A DNA stretch of 9,573 nucleotides from Anaerolinea sp. (GTDB taxonomy: Bacteria > Chloroflexota > Anaerolineae > Anaerolineales > Villigracilaceae), in contig DYNS01000090.1 in the NCBI GenBank assembly GCA_020720965.1, positions 1 to 9,573 on the forward strand, given 5' to 3'. The position numbers and the translations under genes are program-made. The notes beneath the pieces were generated by a model. It did not search any database. It was not told where the DNA came from and worked only from the letters and a program-made list of their open reading frames with translations. Numbering within the stretch: the stretch's first letter is position 1; the number at the start of each line of letters is the position of its first letter. This document shows positions 1-6,105 of the stretch, piece after piece.

Positions 1-1067
1 CCCAGCAAAATCAACTCTGGGTTAAACAGGTTCACCACGTTCACCAGCGCCATCCCCAGGTAATGAGCGCGCTCTTCCAGCATCAGGCGCACCTTCTCAT
101 CACCATCCCTTGCCGCCATAAAAACCCGCTCAATGGGCTGCACATCGCGCCTCTCGCGCCCATACTGCGCCATCAAACCGGCCGGGTTTTGGCGGGCAAT
201 CTCATCCGCCTGACGCACAATCACCGCCTCGGAAACAAGGGTTTCGAGACAGCCATAATTGCCGCAGTGACACAAATCCCCGCCGCGCATGAGCATAATG
301 GTATGACCAATTTCGCCTGCGCCCATGGCATTGCCCCGATACACCTCGCCCTTAAAAGTAAGCCCTGCGCCCACCCCCACCCTGCCATACACAAACACAA
401 GCGAGTTGCTATTGCGCCCCGCCCCAAAAAAAGTTTCGCCAATTGCCATCGTGCGGACGTTGTTATCTACCACCACTGGAAGCCCCAGGCGCTGCCCCAA
501 AAAATCTCGCAGGGGAACATTGCGCCAATTCAGATTGGTGGAAAGGAGATTCACCCCCGCCTGAAAATCTACCAACCCCGAAGCGCCCACGCCTACGCCC
601 AAAATCTTCTCGCGTTCCGCCCCGCTGTCCGCAATCACCGCCTCGATGCGCTCCACAATCCGATTCAGCACCTGCTCGGCGGGCAAGGCAACTTCAAACT
701 CATTCTTCTCACTGAACAAAATCTCGTTCTTCAGGTTGGTCAACGCCAACCGAAAGGTTCCCACCCCAATATGCACTCCCAGCACCAGGCGGGCATTGGG
801 CTGCAAACAAATGCCCGTGCGTGGGCGACCGACCGGGCGCGATTCGCCTTCGGCGGCAGGCAAATCTGCCTCGCAGGTTTCGCCCACAATCCCCTGCCCC
901 ATCAACTCCGAAACCAGGTTCGTCATGGTCGTGTTGGAAAGGTTGGTGCGCTCCGCCAACTGCACCCGCGAAAGGCTCGGCTCGTTGAGCAGGCTAAACA
1001 AAACCGCCTGCAAATTATGGGCTTTCACCTTGTTGATGTTGCTGCCTGAAAGGTGTTGTGGCTTCAT
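1..1067 (-). CDS. ROK-family transcriptional regulator (NagC/XylR type), 3' end cut by window edge
   Basis: A sugar-responsive DNA-binding regulator of the ROK family, by homology. The reading frame stays open from the ATG at 1067 to the left edge, giving 355 visible residues; complete NagC/XylR-type proteins are usually about 380-410. Residues about 17-63 form a winged helix-turn-helix (LAERTNLSNTTMTNLVSEL). A ROK fold follows, with the glycine-rich nucleotide-type loop LGVHIGVGTFRLALT, the DNN segment followed by the GE box, AGEIGH, and the ROK zinc site H255, C266, C268, C273. The last visible residues (LVNVVNLFNPELILL) match the conserved C-terminal ROK helix. The start is set by GGAGAG at 1071-1076, which lies next to a strong promoter and a dyad. 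The effector is not identifiable and no sugar transport genes are in view. Antisense plus-strand frames over this region look like shadows. Confidence 0.93.
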   Translation of the reverse strand, partial: MKPQHLSGSNINKVKAHNLQAVLFSLLNEPSLSRVQLAERTNLSNTTMTNLVSELMGQGIVGETCEADLPAAEGESRPVGRPRTGICLQPNARLVLGVHIGVGTFRLALTNLKNEILFSEKNEFEVALPAEQVLNRIVERIEAVIADSGAEREKILGVGVGASGLVDFQAGVNLLSTNLNWRNVPLRDFLGQRLGLPVVVDNNVRTMAIGETFFGAGRNSNSLVFVYGRVGVGAGLTFKGEVYRGNAMGAGEIGHTIMLMRGGDLCHCGNYGCLETLVSEAVIVRQADEIARQNPAGLMAQYGRERRDVQPIERVFMAARDGDEKVRLMLEERAHYLGMALVNVVNLFNPELILL

Positions 1068-1075
1068 TTTCTCTC

Positions 1076-1116
1076 CGGGGTAATTATTTTTTCATCTGTA
1101 AAAAATAATTACCCCG
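1076..1116. promoter_or_regulatory. Perfect 17-bp inverted repeat, likely ROK autoregulatory operator
   Basis: Arms 1076-1092 (CGGGGTAATTATTTTTT) and 1100-1116 are exact reverse complements around a 7-nt centre. The T-run/A-run layout resembles operators of NagC/Mlc-type ROK regulators. The dyad abuts the -10 box of the minus-strand promoter (1117-1122), would contain the transcription start near 1110, and its left end touches the ribosome binding site of the ROK gene. Bound protein would block both promoter clearance and leader synthesis, so negative autoregulation is the natural inference. It looks unlike an intrinsic terminator, since the loop-proximal part of the stem is pure A/T and the GC pairs are at the base. 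Confidence 0.8.
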
Positions 1117-1144
1117 ATTATAACCATCCCCCGCAAGAAGTCAA
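1117..1144 (-). promoter_or_regulatory. Sigma70-type promoter of the ROK gene
   Basis: On the minus strand TTGACT (1144-1139) and a perfect TATAAT (1122-1117) are separated by 16 bp. The -35 box starts 8 nt beyond the TAA of the upstream BtuF-like gene, so the regulator has its own promoter although the two genes are co-directional and only 85 nt apart. The predicted start of transcription falls inside the dyad at 1076-1116. Confidence 0.8.
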
Positions 1145-1152
1145 GCGCGGAA

Positions 1153-1953
1153 TTAAACCTCCTGCAACCTTTGCGCCAGCCAGGAGGCGGCTTCCATCAT
1201 CGAAGGTCCATCGTGAATCAGGTTGTGTGCGGGAGAAACGTCTGCCTGAATGGCGCGGAAGTTCCAGCCGCGCTCGCGCTGCAAATCGGATGCCTGCACC
1301 GGGTATTCCGGCTCGGAAAAGCAGAGAAAAACATCCGGCTGGCGGCGTTCTACTTCGGCAAGGTCTAACTCCAGGTAGCCGGAGGCGACATCTGCGAAGA
1401 TGTTTTCTGCCCCGGCAGCGTGCAGAATGTCTTGCACAAAGGTCAGCCCGCCTGCCATGCGAACATGCCTGCCGAACCATAATTCGGCATAGATGCGCGG
1501 CTTGGGCTGGGGGGCGGCTGCCGAAAGGCGGAGGAAGTGCTCGTTCCAGCGCTGCGCCAGGGCGCGGGCGGCAAGCATCTCGCCGGTGAGAGCGCCGAGC
1601 GCGGTCAGGTTTTCTAAAATGCCGTGCAGGCTGTTGGGCAGGGGCAAGGCGTAAACCGGAAAACCGGATTGATGCAGTTTTTGGGCAAGGGTACGCTGAA
1701 TGCCAGTATTGAGGAGGAGTAAATCCGGTTGCAGGGCACGGATTTGGTCGGCATCGACTTTGAGATAGTCGCCTACGGTGGGGGCGGCGAGCTGGGGAAC
1801 GTAACGCGGACAATAGGCAGAGATGCCAACGATGCGGTCTTGCAAGCCGAGGGAAACAAGGCTTTCGGTAAGCCCGGCGGCAAGCGAGATGATGCGGCGC
1901 GGGCGGGGGGCAAGGGTGGCGTAGTCGCCGAGGGGGTCGCAGTAGATTTTCAT
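1153..1953 (-). CDS. BtuF-like periplasmic-binding-fold protein lacking a signal peptide
   Basis: 266 residues with the class III solute-binding fold used by vitamin B12 and iron-siderophore importers (COG0614 type). The typical opening is RRIISLAAGLTESLVSLGL at about 19-37, then VGISAYC, the VDADQIRALQPDLLLL strand-helix unit at about 67-81, and the second lobe ending with an HDGPSMMEAASWLAQRL helix. The protein begins MKIYCDPLGD with no hydrophobic leader or lipobox. An in-frame TGA at 1990-1992 with no alternative start codon before the ATG rules out a hidden signal sequence. No permease or ATPase gene is adjacent. A cytosolic ligand-binding or corrinoid/metal-handling role is possible, but the ligand cannot be read from sequence. 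No purine-rich SD precedes the ATG, so start recognition may be SD-independent. Confidence 0.85.
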   Translation of the reverse strand: MKIYCDPLGDYATLAPRPRRIISLAAGLTESLVSLGLQDRIVGISAYCPRYVPQLAAPTVGDYLKVDADQIRALQPDLLLLNTGIQRTLAQKLHQSGFPVYALPLPNSLHGILENLTALGALTGEMLAARALAQRWNEHFLRLSAAAPQPKPRIYAELWFGRHVRMAGGLTFVQDILHAAGAENIFADVASGYLELDLAEVERRQPDVFLCFSEPEYPVQASDLQRERGWNFRAIQADVSPAHNLIHDGPSMMEAASWLAQRLQEV

Positions 1954-2014
1954 GGTGTTTTTTGGGGAGGATAGGTTGGGGTAAGTGTATCACCCTCGGT
2001 TTTGGAATTGGCGG

Positions 2015-2042
2015 TTGACAAAGGGTCAATCTGCGGTAAAAT
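2015..2042 (+). promoter_or_regulatory. Promoter of tRNA-Leu
   Basis: Perfect TTGACA at 2015-2020, 16-bp spacer, TAAAAT at 2037-2042, with the tRNA starting 14 nt downstream at 2056, as expected for a tRNA with a short leader. The -35 box is also one arm of a small dyad, TTGAC (2015-2019) and GTCAA (2025-2029). Confidence 0.8.
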
Positions 2043-2055
2043 ACCATCCGCTCAA

Positions 2056-2139
<84 letters not shown>

Positions 2140-2143
2140 CAGC

Positions 2144-2180
2144 AAAAAGACCTCGCAAACGCGGGGTCTTTTTGTATTTT
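2144..2180 (+). terminator. Intrinsic terminator of tRNA-Leu
   Basis: Stem 2144-2156 (AAAAAGACCTCGC) pairs with 2161-2173 (GCGGGGTCTTTTT), with one G-U pair and a 4-nt loop. The right arm ends in a T-run, with more T at 2177-2180. It closes the tRNA unit 5 nt after the tRNA 3' end. Confidence 0.9.
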
Positions 2181-2383
2181 CGGGCGGGGGATGTATTTTT
2201 GTGAAAATTGGTACAACAAAAAAGAGCAAAATTAAGGTAAGATTAATGCGTCTGTAACAAGACAAAGTAAGTCTTATTTTGCAAATTACACCCAGGAGGT
2301 GCTGCCGGAAAATCCGCCCCGGTTTGTTGTTTGGTTCTGCTTTTAGATGAAGTTTACTTGAATCCCATTCAGGAGAATGCACC
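2181..2383 (+). promoter_or_regulatory. Leader/promoter region of the multiheme cytochrome gene
   Basis: About 200 nt without a gene between the tRNA terminator and the cytochrome. An acceptable -10 (TAAGAT, 2238-2243) is present, but I see no convincing -35. An imperfect stem, GCAAAATTAAG (2226-2236) with CTTATTTTGC (2273-2282), has one bulge. It competes with a local hairpin AAGAC (2259-2263) / GTCTT (2271-2275), because the right arms share bases. The true ribosome binding site is AGGAG at 2371-2375, 8 nt before the ATG. No riboswitch class is recognised. Confidence 0.35.
2294..2300 (+). promoter_or_regulatory. Orphan consensus Shine-Dalgarno sequence in the cytochrome leader
   Basis: AGGAGGT at 2294-2300 is a full anti-SD match, better than the site actually used by the cytochrome, but no ATG, GTG or TTG lies at usable spacing after it. 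It lies 84 nt before the cytochrome start. It could be chance or a ribosome standby/regulatory site. Confidence 0.3.
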
Positions 2384-4627
2384 ATGCAAAAACGATTTTT
2401 AGTCCTAACCGGCGTATTGATGGCGCTTGCTGCGCTTCTCGCCGCCTGTGGAACCCCCGCCGCGACCCCGGTTGCCGTGATGGATGAGCCAACTGCCCAA
2501 CCAACCCTCGCCGCGCCGACTGCCATTCCCCCCACCCCCACCGAAGACCCTGCCGCCGCCATTCAGCCGATTTTCGCCGCTTCTGGTCATGCGGATGCCG
2601 CTGCCGAAGCCTTTGTGCATTGGGACGGGGACGACCCGGCGGAAATTCCGGTGGATTGCGCCAAATGCCACTCTGGCGCAGGCTTTTTGGATTATGTGGC
2701 GGATGGAAAAGTGGATGCGGCGGTTGCCGCCCCAGGGGTTGCGTTTACCTGCGAAACCTGCCATAGCGATGCGGTGAAAGCCCAAACCGAGGTCACTTTC
2801 CCCTCCGGGGCTGTCATCAGCGCGGAAAAGGCTGGGGCTTCGCTCACCTGTCTCAATTGTCACCAGGGACGGGAGTCTAAGGTCTCGGTGGATGCGAAAC
2901 TGGCGAAGTTTGGAGAGGAACTGGACCCGGATGCTGTCCCCACTCCTTATACGGATACCAACGGACGTGAGATTAAACTCGGCTTTAGCAATATCCATTA
3001 CTACGCCGCCGCCGTCACTCTGTATGGCGCGGAAGTTCGAGGCGGGTATGAATATGACGGTAAATCTTACGATGTAAAGAATGCCCATGTGGATATGGCA
3101 AATTCCTGCGTGGGGTGTCATGACCAGCACAGCCTGGAGTTGAAATTGGATACCTGCGCCGTCTGTCATGGCGAAGATGCCCAGAGCGCCGAAAGCCTGA
3201 GAGATATCCGCGAACCTTCCTCCGCGATGGATTATGACGGGGATGGCGATAAGGAAGAGGGCGTGTATTATGAAATTGCAGGCTTGCAAGAAGCCCTGCT
3301 TAAGAGTCTGAATACCTATGCCAGCGAAGTGAACGGGGATGGTCTTGTGTACAACCCTGCCGCCTACCCCTACTGGTTTGTGGATGCTGATGCCAATGGC
3401 GAAGCCGACCAGAAAGACGGCAAAAATATTGGCTACAGCAACTGGACTCCGCGCCTGCTGAAAGCCGCCTACAACTATCAGACTTCGCTTAAAGACCCTG
3501 GCGCTTTCGCGCATGGGGGCAAGTACATCATCGAATTGCTGTACGACTCCATGGAAGACCTGAACGCCGCCGAAAAGATGAACACCAAAACCGATATGAG
3601 CGCCATGCACCGCGTGGATGCCGGTCACTTTGACGGGACTGCCGAAGCCTGGCGACATTGGGATGCCGAAGAGGAGAATCCCTTCACCGTTCCGGCGGGC
3701 TGCGCCAAATGTCACAGCGCCAGCGCCCTGCCGATGGTACTCGCCGGGGAAGAAGTCCCCGCCGAGGGCGTTCCGGCAGGCAATGGGCTAATGTGCAGCA
3801 CCTGCCATAACTCGCAAGATTTCCCCGCTCTGTATGCCGTGAACGAAGTGACCATGCCCTCCGGGATGACGGTTTCGTTTGGCGAGAATGACCCCTCTAA
3901 CCTGTGCCTGCAATGCCATCAGGGGCGCGAGTCTAAAGCCAGCGTGGATAAAACCATCGCCTCCTTCAACCCAACCGATATGGACGCTGTGCCTGCGCCG
4001 ATAGATGTAAACGGCAAAGCGACCAACCTGGGCTTCCGCAACATTCATTACTTCCCCGCCGGGGTGACGGTGTTTGGAACCCAGGCGCAGGGCGCTTATG
4101 AGTTTGACGGAAAGACCTACCAGGGGCTTACCACTCACCCCTCCAACAAATGCGCGGATTGCCATAACGTCCATGCGCTGGAACTGTTGGTGGAAGAGAA
4201 GTGTGCCATGTGTCACACCGGAGTCACCGACCCCAAGACCATCCGCATGGGCGAGGTGGATTATGACGGAGACGGCAATGTGGAAGAAGGCATGTGGGAT
4301 GAAATGGAAGCCCTGCGCCTGGCGTTGTATGCCCAAATTCAGGATTATGTGAAAGCAAATGACCTGAGCGGCATTGTCTATAACCCCGCCGCTTACCCCT
4401 ACTGGTTTGCGGATGCCGATGGCGATGGCGTTGCCGATAAAAACGAAGAAGGACGCAGCCTGGGCTACAGCGCCTGGACTCCGAACCTGCTCAAGGCAGC
4501 CTTCAACTTCCAGTACGTTACCAAAGACCCCGGCGCTTACACGCATAATGGCGCGTATGTCGTCCAGATTTTGATAGATTCGATAGAAATCATGGGCGGC
4601 GATACGCAGTCGTTTACGCGCCCATAA
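2384..4627 (+). CDS. Decaheme c-type cytochrome lipoprotein built of two tandem pentaheme modules
   Basis: 747 residues, exported and lipid-anchored. MQKR is followed by a hydrophobic stretch and lipobox LAAC with C22 as the acylated residue; a Pro/Thr/Ala-rich linker runs to about residue 60. Ten CXXCH heme sites start at residues 92, 123, 156, 242, 258 and 440, 471, 508, 590, 607. The second set repeats the first at an offset of 348-352, so the protein is a tandem duplication (about 68-388 and 414-734). Non-heme histidines conserved in both copies (69/415, 79/425, 205/555, 235/585, 249/597, 377/721) are candidate distal ligands. Each copy also carries two DxDxDG-type acidic loops (near 283 and 334; 627 and 677), suggestive of calcium sites. 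The expected role is electron transfer at the outer face of the membrane; partner and substrate are unknown. I do not recognise a named family. SD AGGAG at 2371-2375 supports the start. Confidence 0.92.
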   Translation: MQKRFLVLTGVLMALAALLAACGTPAATPVAVMDEPTAQPTLAAPTAIPPTPTEDPAAAIQPIFAASGHADAAAEAFVHWDGDDPAEIPVDCAKCHSGAGFLDYVADGKVDAAVAAPGVAFTCETCHSDAVKAQTEVTFPSGAVISAEKAGASLTCLNCHQGRESKVSVDAKLAKFGEELDPDAVPTPYTDTNGREIKLGFSNIHYYAAAVTLYGAEVRGGYEYDGKSYDVKNAHVDMANSCVGCHDQHSLELKLDTCAVCHGEDAQSAESLRDIREPSSAMDYDGDGDKEEGVYYEIAGLQEALLKSLNTYASEVNGDGLVYNPAAYPYWFVDADANGEADQKDGKNIGYSNWTPRLLKAAYNYQTSLKDPGAFAHGGKYIIELLYDSMEDLNAAEKMNTKTDMSAMHRVDAGHFDGTAEAWRHWDAEEENPFTVPAGCAKCHSASALPMVLAGEEVPAEGVPAGNGLMCSTCHNSQDFPALYAVNEVTMPSGMTVSFGENDPSNLCLQCHQGRESKASVDKTIASFNPTDMDAVPAPIDVNGKATNLGFRNIHYFPAGVTVFGTQAQGAYEFDGKTYQGLTTHPSNKCADCHNVHALELLVEEKCAMCHTGVTDPKTIRMGEVDYDGDGNVEEGMWDEMEALRLALYAQIQDYVKANDLSGIVYNPAAYPYWFADADGDGVADKNEEGRSLGYSAWTPNLLKAAFNFQYVTKDPGAYTHNGAYVVQILIDSIEIMGGDTQSFTRP
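2585..3547 (+). repeat. First coding pentaheme module (copy 1 of tandem duplication)
   Basis: Residues about 68-388 of the cytochrome: GH and HW histidine motif, five CXXCH sites (CAKCH, CETCH, CLNCH, CVGCH, CAVCH), a DYDGDGD loop, YNPAAYPYWF, a DADANG loop, and the closing WTPRLLKAA...DPGAFAH...DSME segment. Every one of these landmarks recurs in the same order in copy 2. Confidence 0.9.
3623..4585 (+). repeat. Second coding pentaheme module (copy 2 of tandem duplication)
   Basis: Residues about 414-734: five CXXCH sites (CAKCH, CSTCH, CLQCH, CADCH, CAMCH) in register with copy 1. It also holds CHQGRESK and YNPAAYPYWF, identical in both copies, and the DYDGDGN and DADGDG loops. The nucleotide sequences have diverged clearly, so the duplication is old and both halves have been kept functional. 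Confidence 0.9.
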
Positions 4628-4638
4628 AGCAGCAGCAT

Positions 4639-4673
4639 AAAAAACAGGTCGGGGTTTTCCCGACCTGTTTTTT
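4639..4673. terminator. Bidirectional intrinsic terminator between convergent genes
   Basis: A perfect 15-bp stem, 4639-4653 (AAAAAACAGGTCGGG) and 4659-4673, with a 5-nt loop. A-run on one side and T-run on the other make it work in both directions. It serves the cytochrome (stop at 4627) and the minus-strand XRE-cupin gene (stop at 4676). Confidence 0.92.
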
Positions 4674-4675
4674 GT

Positions 4676-5326
4676 TTACACTTCTTCTTGCTCTTCCGAT
4701 TCTTCCGGCTCTTCTGGTTCGGCTTTTTCGATGTGCATGGGCATGGGCTGGTCGCCTTCGGCGTAGTCTGTGATGACGATGAGGGCATTGGTGACAGTGC
4801 TACCGGGGTTGCGCCAGCGATGTTTGAGCTGTGCTGCAAACAGCAGGCTATCCCCCGCCTGAAGGGTATAGGAACTGCCATCCACCAGGTATTCCAACTG
4901 ACCGCGCAAACAGTAGATGAACTCGTGACCGGTATGAGTCAGTTGGGCGGGTCCGCTGCTTGCGCCGCTTTCCAGGGTGAGCATGAAGGGCATCACCCGC
5001 CCGCTAAATTGTTCGCCACCCAAGCCTTCCCATAGCCCACGCATAAAAGGCAGGCGGGAGCGCGCATCGCCCTTGAGAAAAACCACCCGGCGGCGAGAAG
5101 ATTCCGGGCTAAAAAAGTCCGTTACCGGAACGCCGAGGGCATCCGCCAAGCGATACAAGGTGGAAACGGAGGGGGAGGTTCTGCCGCGCTCAATCATGCT
5201 CAGGGCGTTGGCAGAAAGCCCGCTCATGGTCGCCAGGGTTCGCATGGATACTTTGCGCCCCTCGCGTAATTGTCTTAGGCGATTACCTACATCTACCGAA
5301 ATTGCTTCTCGTGATAAATCTGGCAT
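4676..5326 (-). CDS. XRE-family regulator with C-terminal cupin domain
   Basis: A 216-residue cytoplasmic DNA-binding protein. The helix-turn-helix covers about 14-72 (GNRLRQLREGRKVSMRTLA, then SANALSMIERGRTSPSVSTL). A cupin sensor follows at about 105-190, with H131, H134 and E135 in the first motif, G142, and H169...N173 in the second. This HTH-plus-cupin layout is standard for regulators that sense a small molecule or metal in the cupin pocket (PuuR-like architecture). The tail is unusual: the last 15 or so residues are almost all Glu, Pro and Ser (EEPEESEEQEEV). The leader has a weak SD-like AGGACGG at 5332-5338. The gene lies 66 nt downstream of two small membrane proteins on the same strand with no terminator between, so part of its expression may come from them. 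Targets and ligand are unknown. Confidence 0.92.
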   Translation of the reverse strand: MPDLSREAISVDVGNRLRQLREGRKVSMRTLATMSGLSANALSMIERGRTSPSVSTLYRLADALGVPVTDFFSPESSRRRVVFLKGDARSRLPFMRGLWEGLGGEQFSGRVMPFMLTLESGASSGPAQLTHTGHEFIYCLRGQLEYLVDGSSYTLQAGDSLLFAAQLKHRWRNPGSTVTNALIVITDYAEGDQPMPMHIEKAEPEEPEESEEQEEV

Positions 5327-5392
5327 GGAAACCCGTCCTAAATCTGAAATATTCGAGGCGAGTCTATCACAAATTGGATAAAACCGGGCAAA

Positions 5393-5725
5393 TTATAAAT
5401 GAGGGGCGCGCCAGGTTTTAATCCGCCTGGCGCCGGGGGGCAGAATTTTCTTCTCCCGAAACGGATACCAGCCCAGTTCCGCACGCACGGCTTGCTCTTT
5501 CAGCTCGGTGCCTCCCCACAAAACGGATGCGCCAAAAGCCCCCAGAAGGGCGGATGCCCAATCTGAAGAAATAAAAAGCGAAGCGGCGATGAGAATCAGC
5601 CCCAGCGCCAAAACATAGGGCCACCAAAGATAGCCAAAGAAACGCTCGCCCCGAATGACCCACACAAAGCCAAACCCGATGAGGAAGAGGGTTGCAACCC
5701 CCACCAAAACGCCGAAGAAGTTCAT
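5393..5725 (-). CDS. DUF4491-like small membrane protein (second of tandem pair)
   Basis: 110 residues starting MNFFGVLVGVATLFLIG. Three hydrophobic segments are at about 3-24, 32-52 and 56-71, then a cytosolic-looking tail with the motif LWGGTELKEQAVRAELGWYP. That layout, including the E-x2-E-Q...R...GWyP signature after the last helix, fits the DUF4491 family of unknown function. The ATG at 5725 overlaps the TGA of the upstream gene (ATGA, 5722-5725), and AAAAGGTG just upstream is a good SD, so translation is coupled to its neighbour. A longer in-frame reading up to 6052 is rejected, as it would be antisense-like low-complexity protein across the partner gene. The function is not known; coupling and shared fold suggest the two proteins act together. 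Confidence 0.78.
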   Translation of the reverse strand: MNFFGVLVGVATLFLIGFGFVWVIRGERFFGYLWWPYVLALGLILIAASLFISSDWASALLGAFGASVLWGGTELKEQAVRAELGWYPFREKKILPPGARRIKTWRAPHL

Positions 5726-6105
5726 GGCTGCACCTTTTTGCCGGTCGGCTCGCGCTCCAGCCAGTGAATGGTTGTTGCGGCGGGGTATTCTGCCAGGATG
5801 CGGGCATGGCGAGGATTGAGGGGGTTTGCCGGGGCGTGACCAATCTTCACCCGTTTTTGCTGGCGCATAAATTCCAGGGCATCCCACAAGAGGGTGATTC
5901 CCCAGATGCCCAGCGCCGCCGAGACAGGTGCGGACTGCGCCCAGAGCGCCCCCGCCTGAAAGAGCAAACCTGCCAGCCCAAAAAGCGCCATCAGCGGGCG
6001 AATATCTTCGGCTTGGGCTTCCAGCCTTCTTACCATGACATGACCGCTCCAAACCCCGCTAAATGCCGCCAGGGCAGCGGCAACACCTGTCCAGTTCAAG
6101 TCCAT
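5722..6105 (-). CDS. DUF4491-like small membrane protein (first of tandem pair)
   Basis: 127 residues, three predicted transmembrane segments (about 6-26, 37-55, 62-80), then a soluble tail. The segment SAALGIWGITLLWDALEFMRQQKRV parallels SALLGAFGASVLWGGTELKEQAVRA in the following gene, so the two look like diverged paralogues. The tail with GHAPANPLNPRHARILAEYP is longer and unique to this copy. The start ATG has GGAGG at 6109-6113, only 3 nt away, which is a short spacing. The gene is divergent from the protoporphyrinogen oxidase gene, sharing a 214-nt intergenic region. Function is unknown; a membrane accessory or scaffold role is a guess only. Confidence 0.78.
   Translation of the reverse strand: MDLNWTGVAAALAAFSGVWSGHVMVRRLEAQAEDIRPLMALFGLAGLLFQAGALWAQSAPVSAALGIWGITLLWDALEFMRQQKRVKIGHAPANPLNPRHARILAEYPAATTIHWLEREPTGKKVQP

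Noticed and set aside
63..1049. A 328-codon open frame on the plus strand
   Set aside because: It is antisense to the ROK gene, rich in His/Pro/Ala without family motifs. The minus strand in the same region encodes a complete run of ROK signatures and stays open to the window edge.
1076..1116. The 17-bp dyad as an intrinsic terminator of the BtuF-like gene
   Set aside because: AT-rich near the loop, no U-tract after a GC stem, and a sigma70-type promoter abuts it. An operator fits better, though weak terminator activity cannot be excluded.
2405..3715. A 436-codon minus-strand open frame opposite the cytochrome
   Set aside because: Shadow of the CXXCH-coding strand; no SD or domain features, and repeat-derived composition.
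2384..4627. Assignment of the cytochrome as MtrC/OmcA
   Set aside because: Only the count and two-lobe heme arrangement are similar; the motifs and spacing differ, and no MtrA/MtrB-like genes are present.
5726..6052. Long N-terminal extension of the second DUF4491-like protein
   Set aside because: It would overlap the first paralogue out of frame with low-complexity sequence; the ATGA overlap with an SD at 5725 is far more natural.
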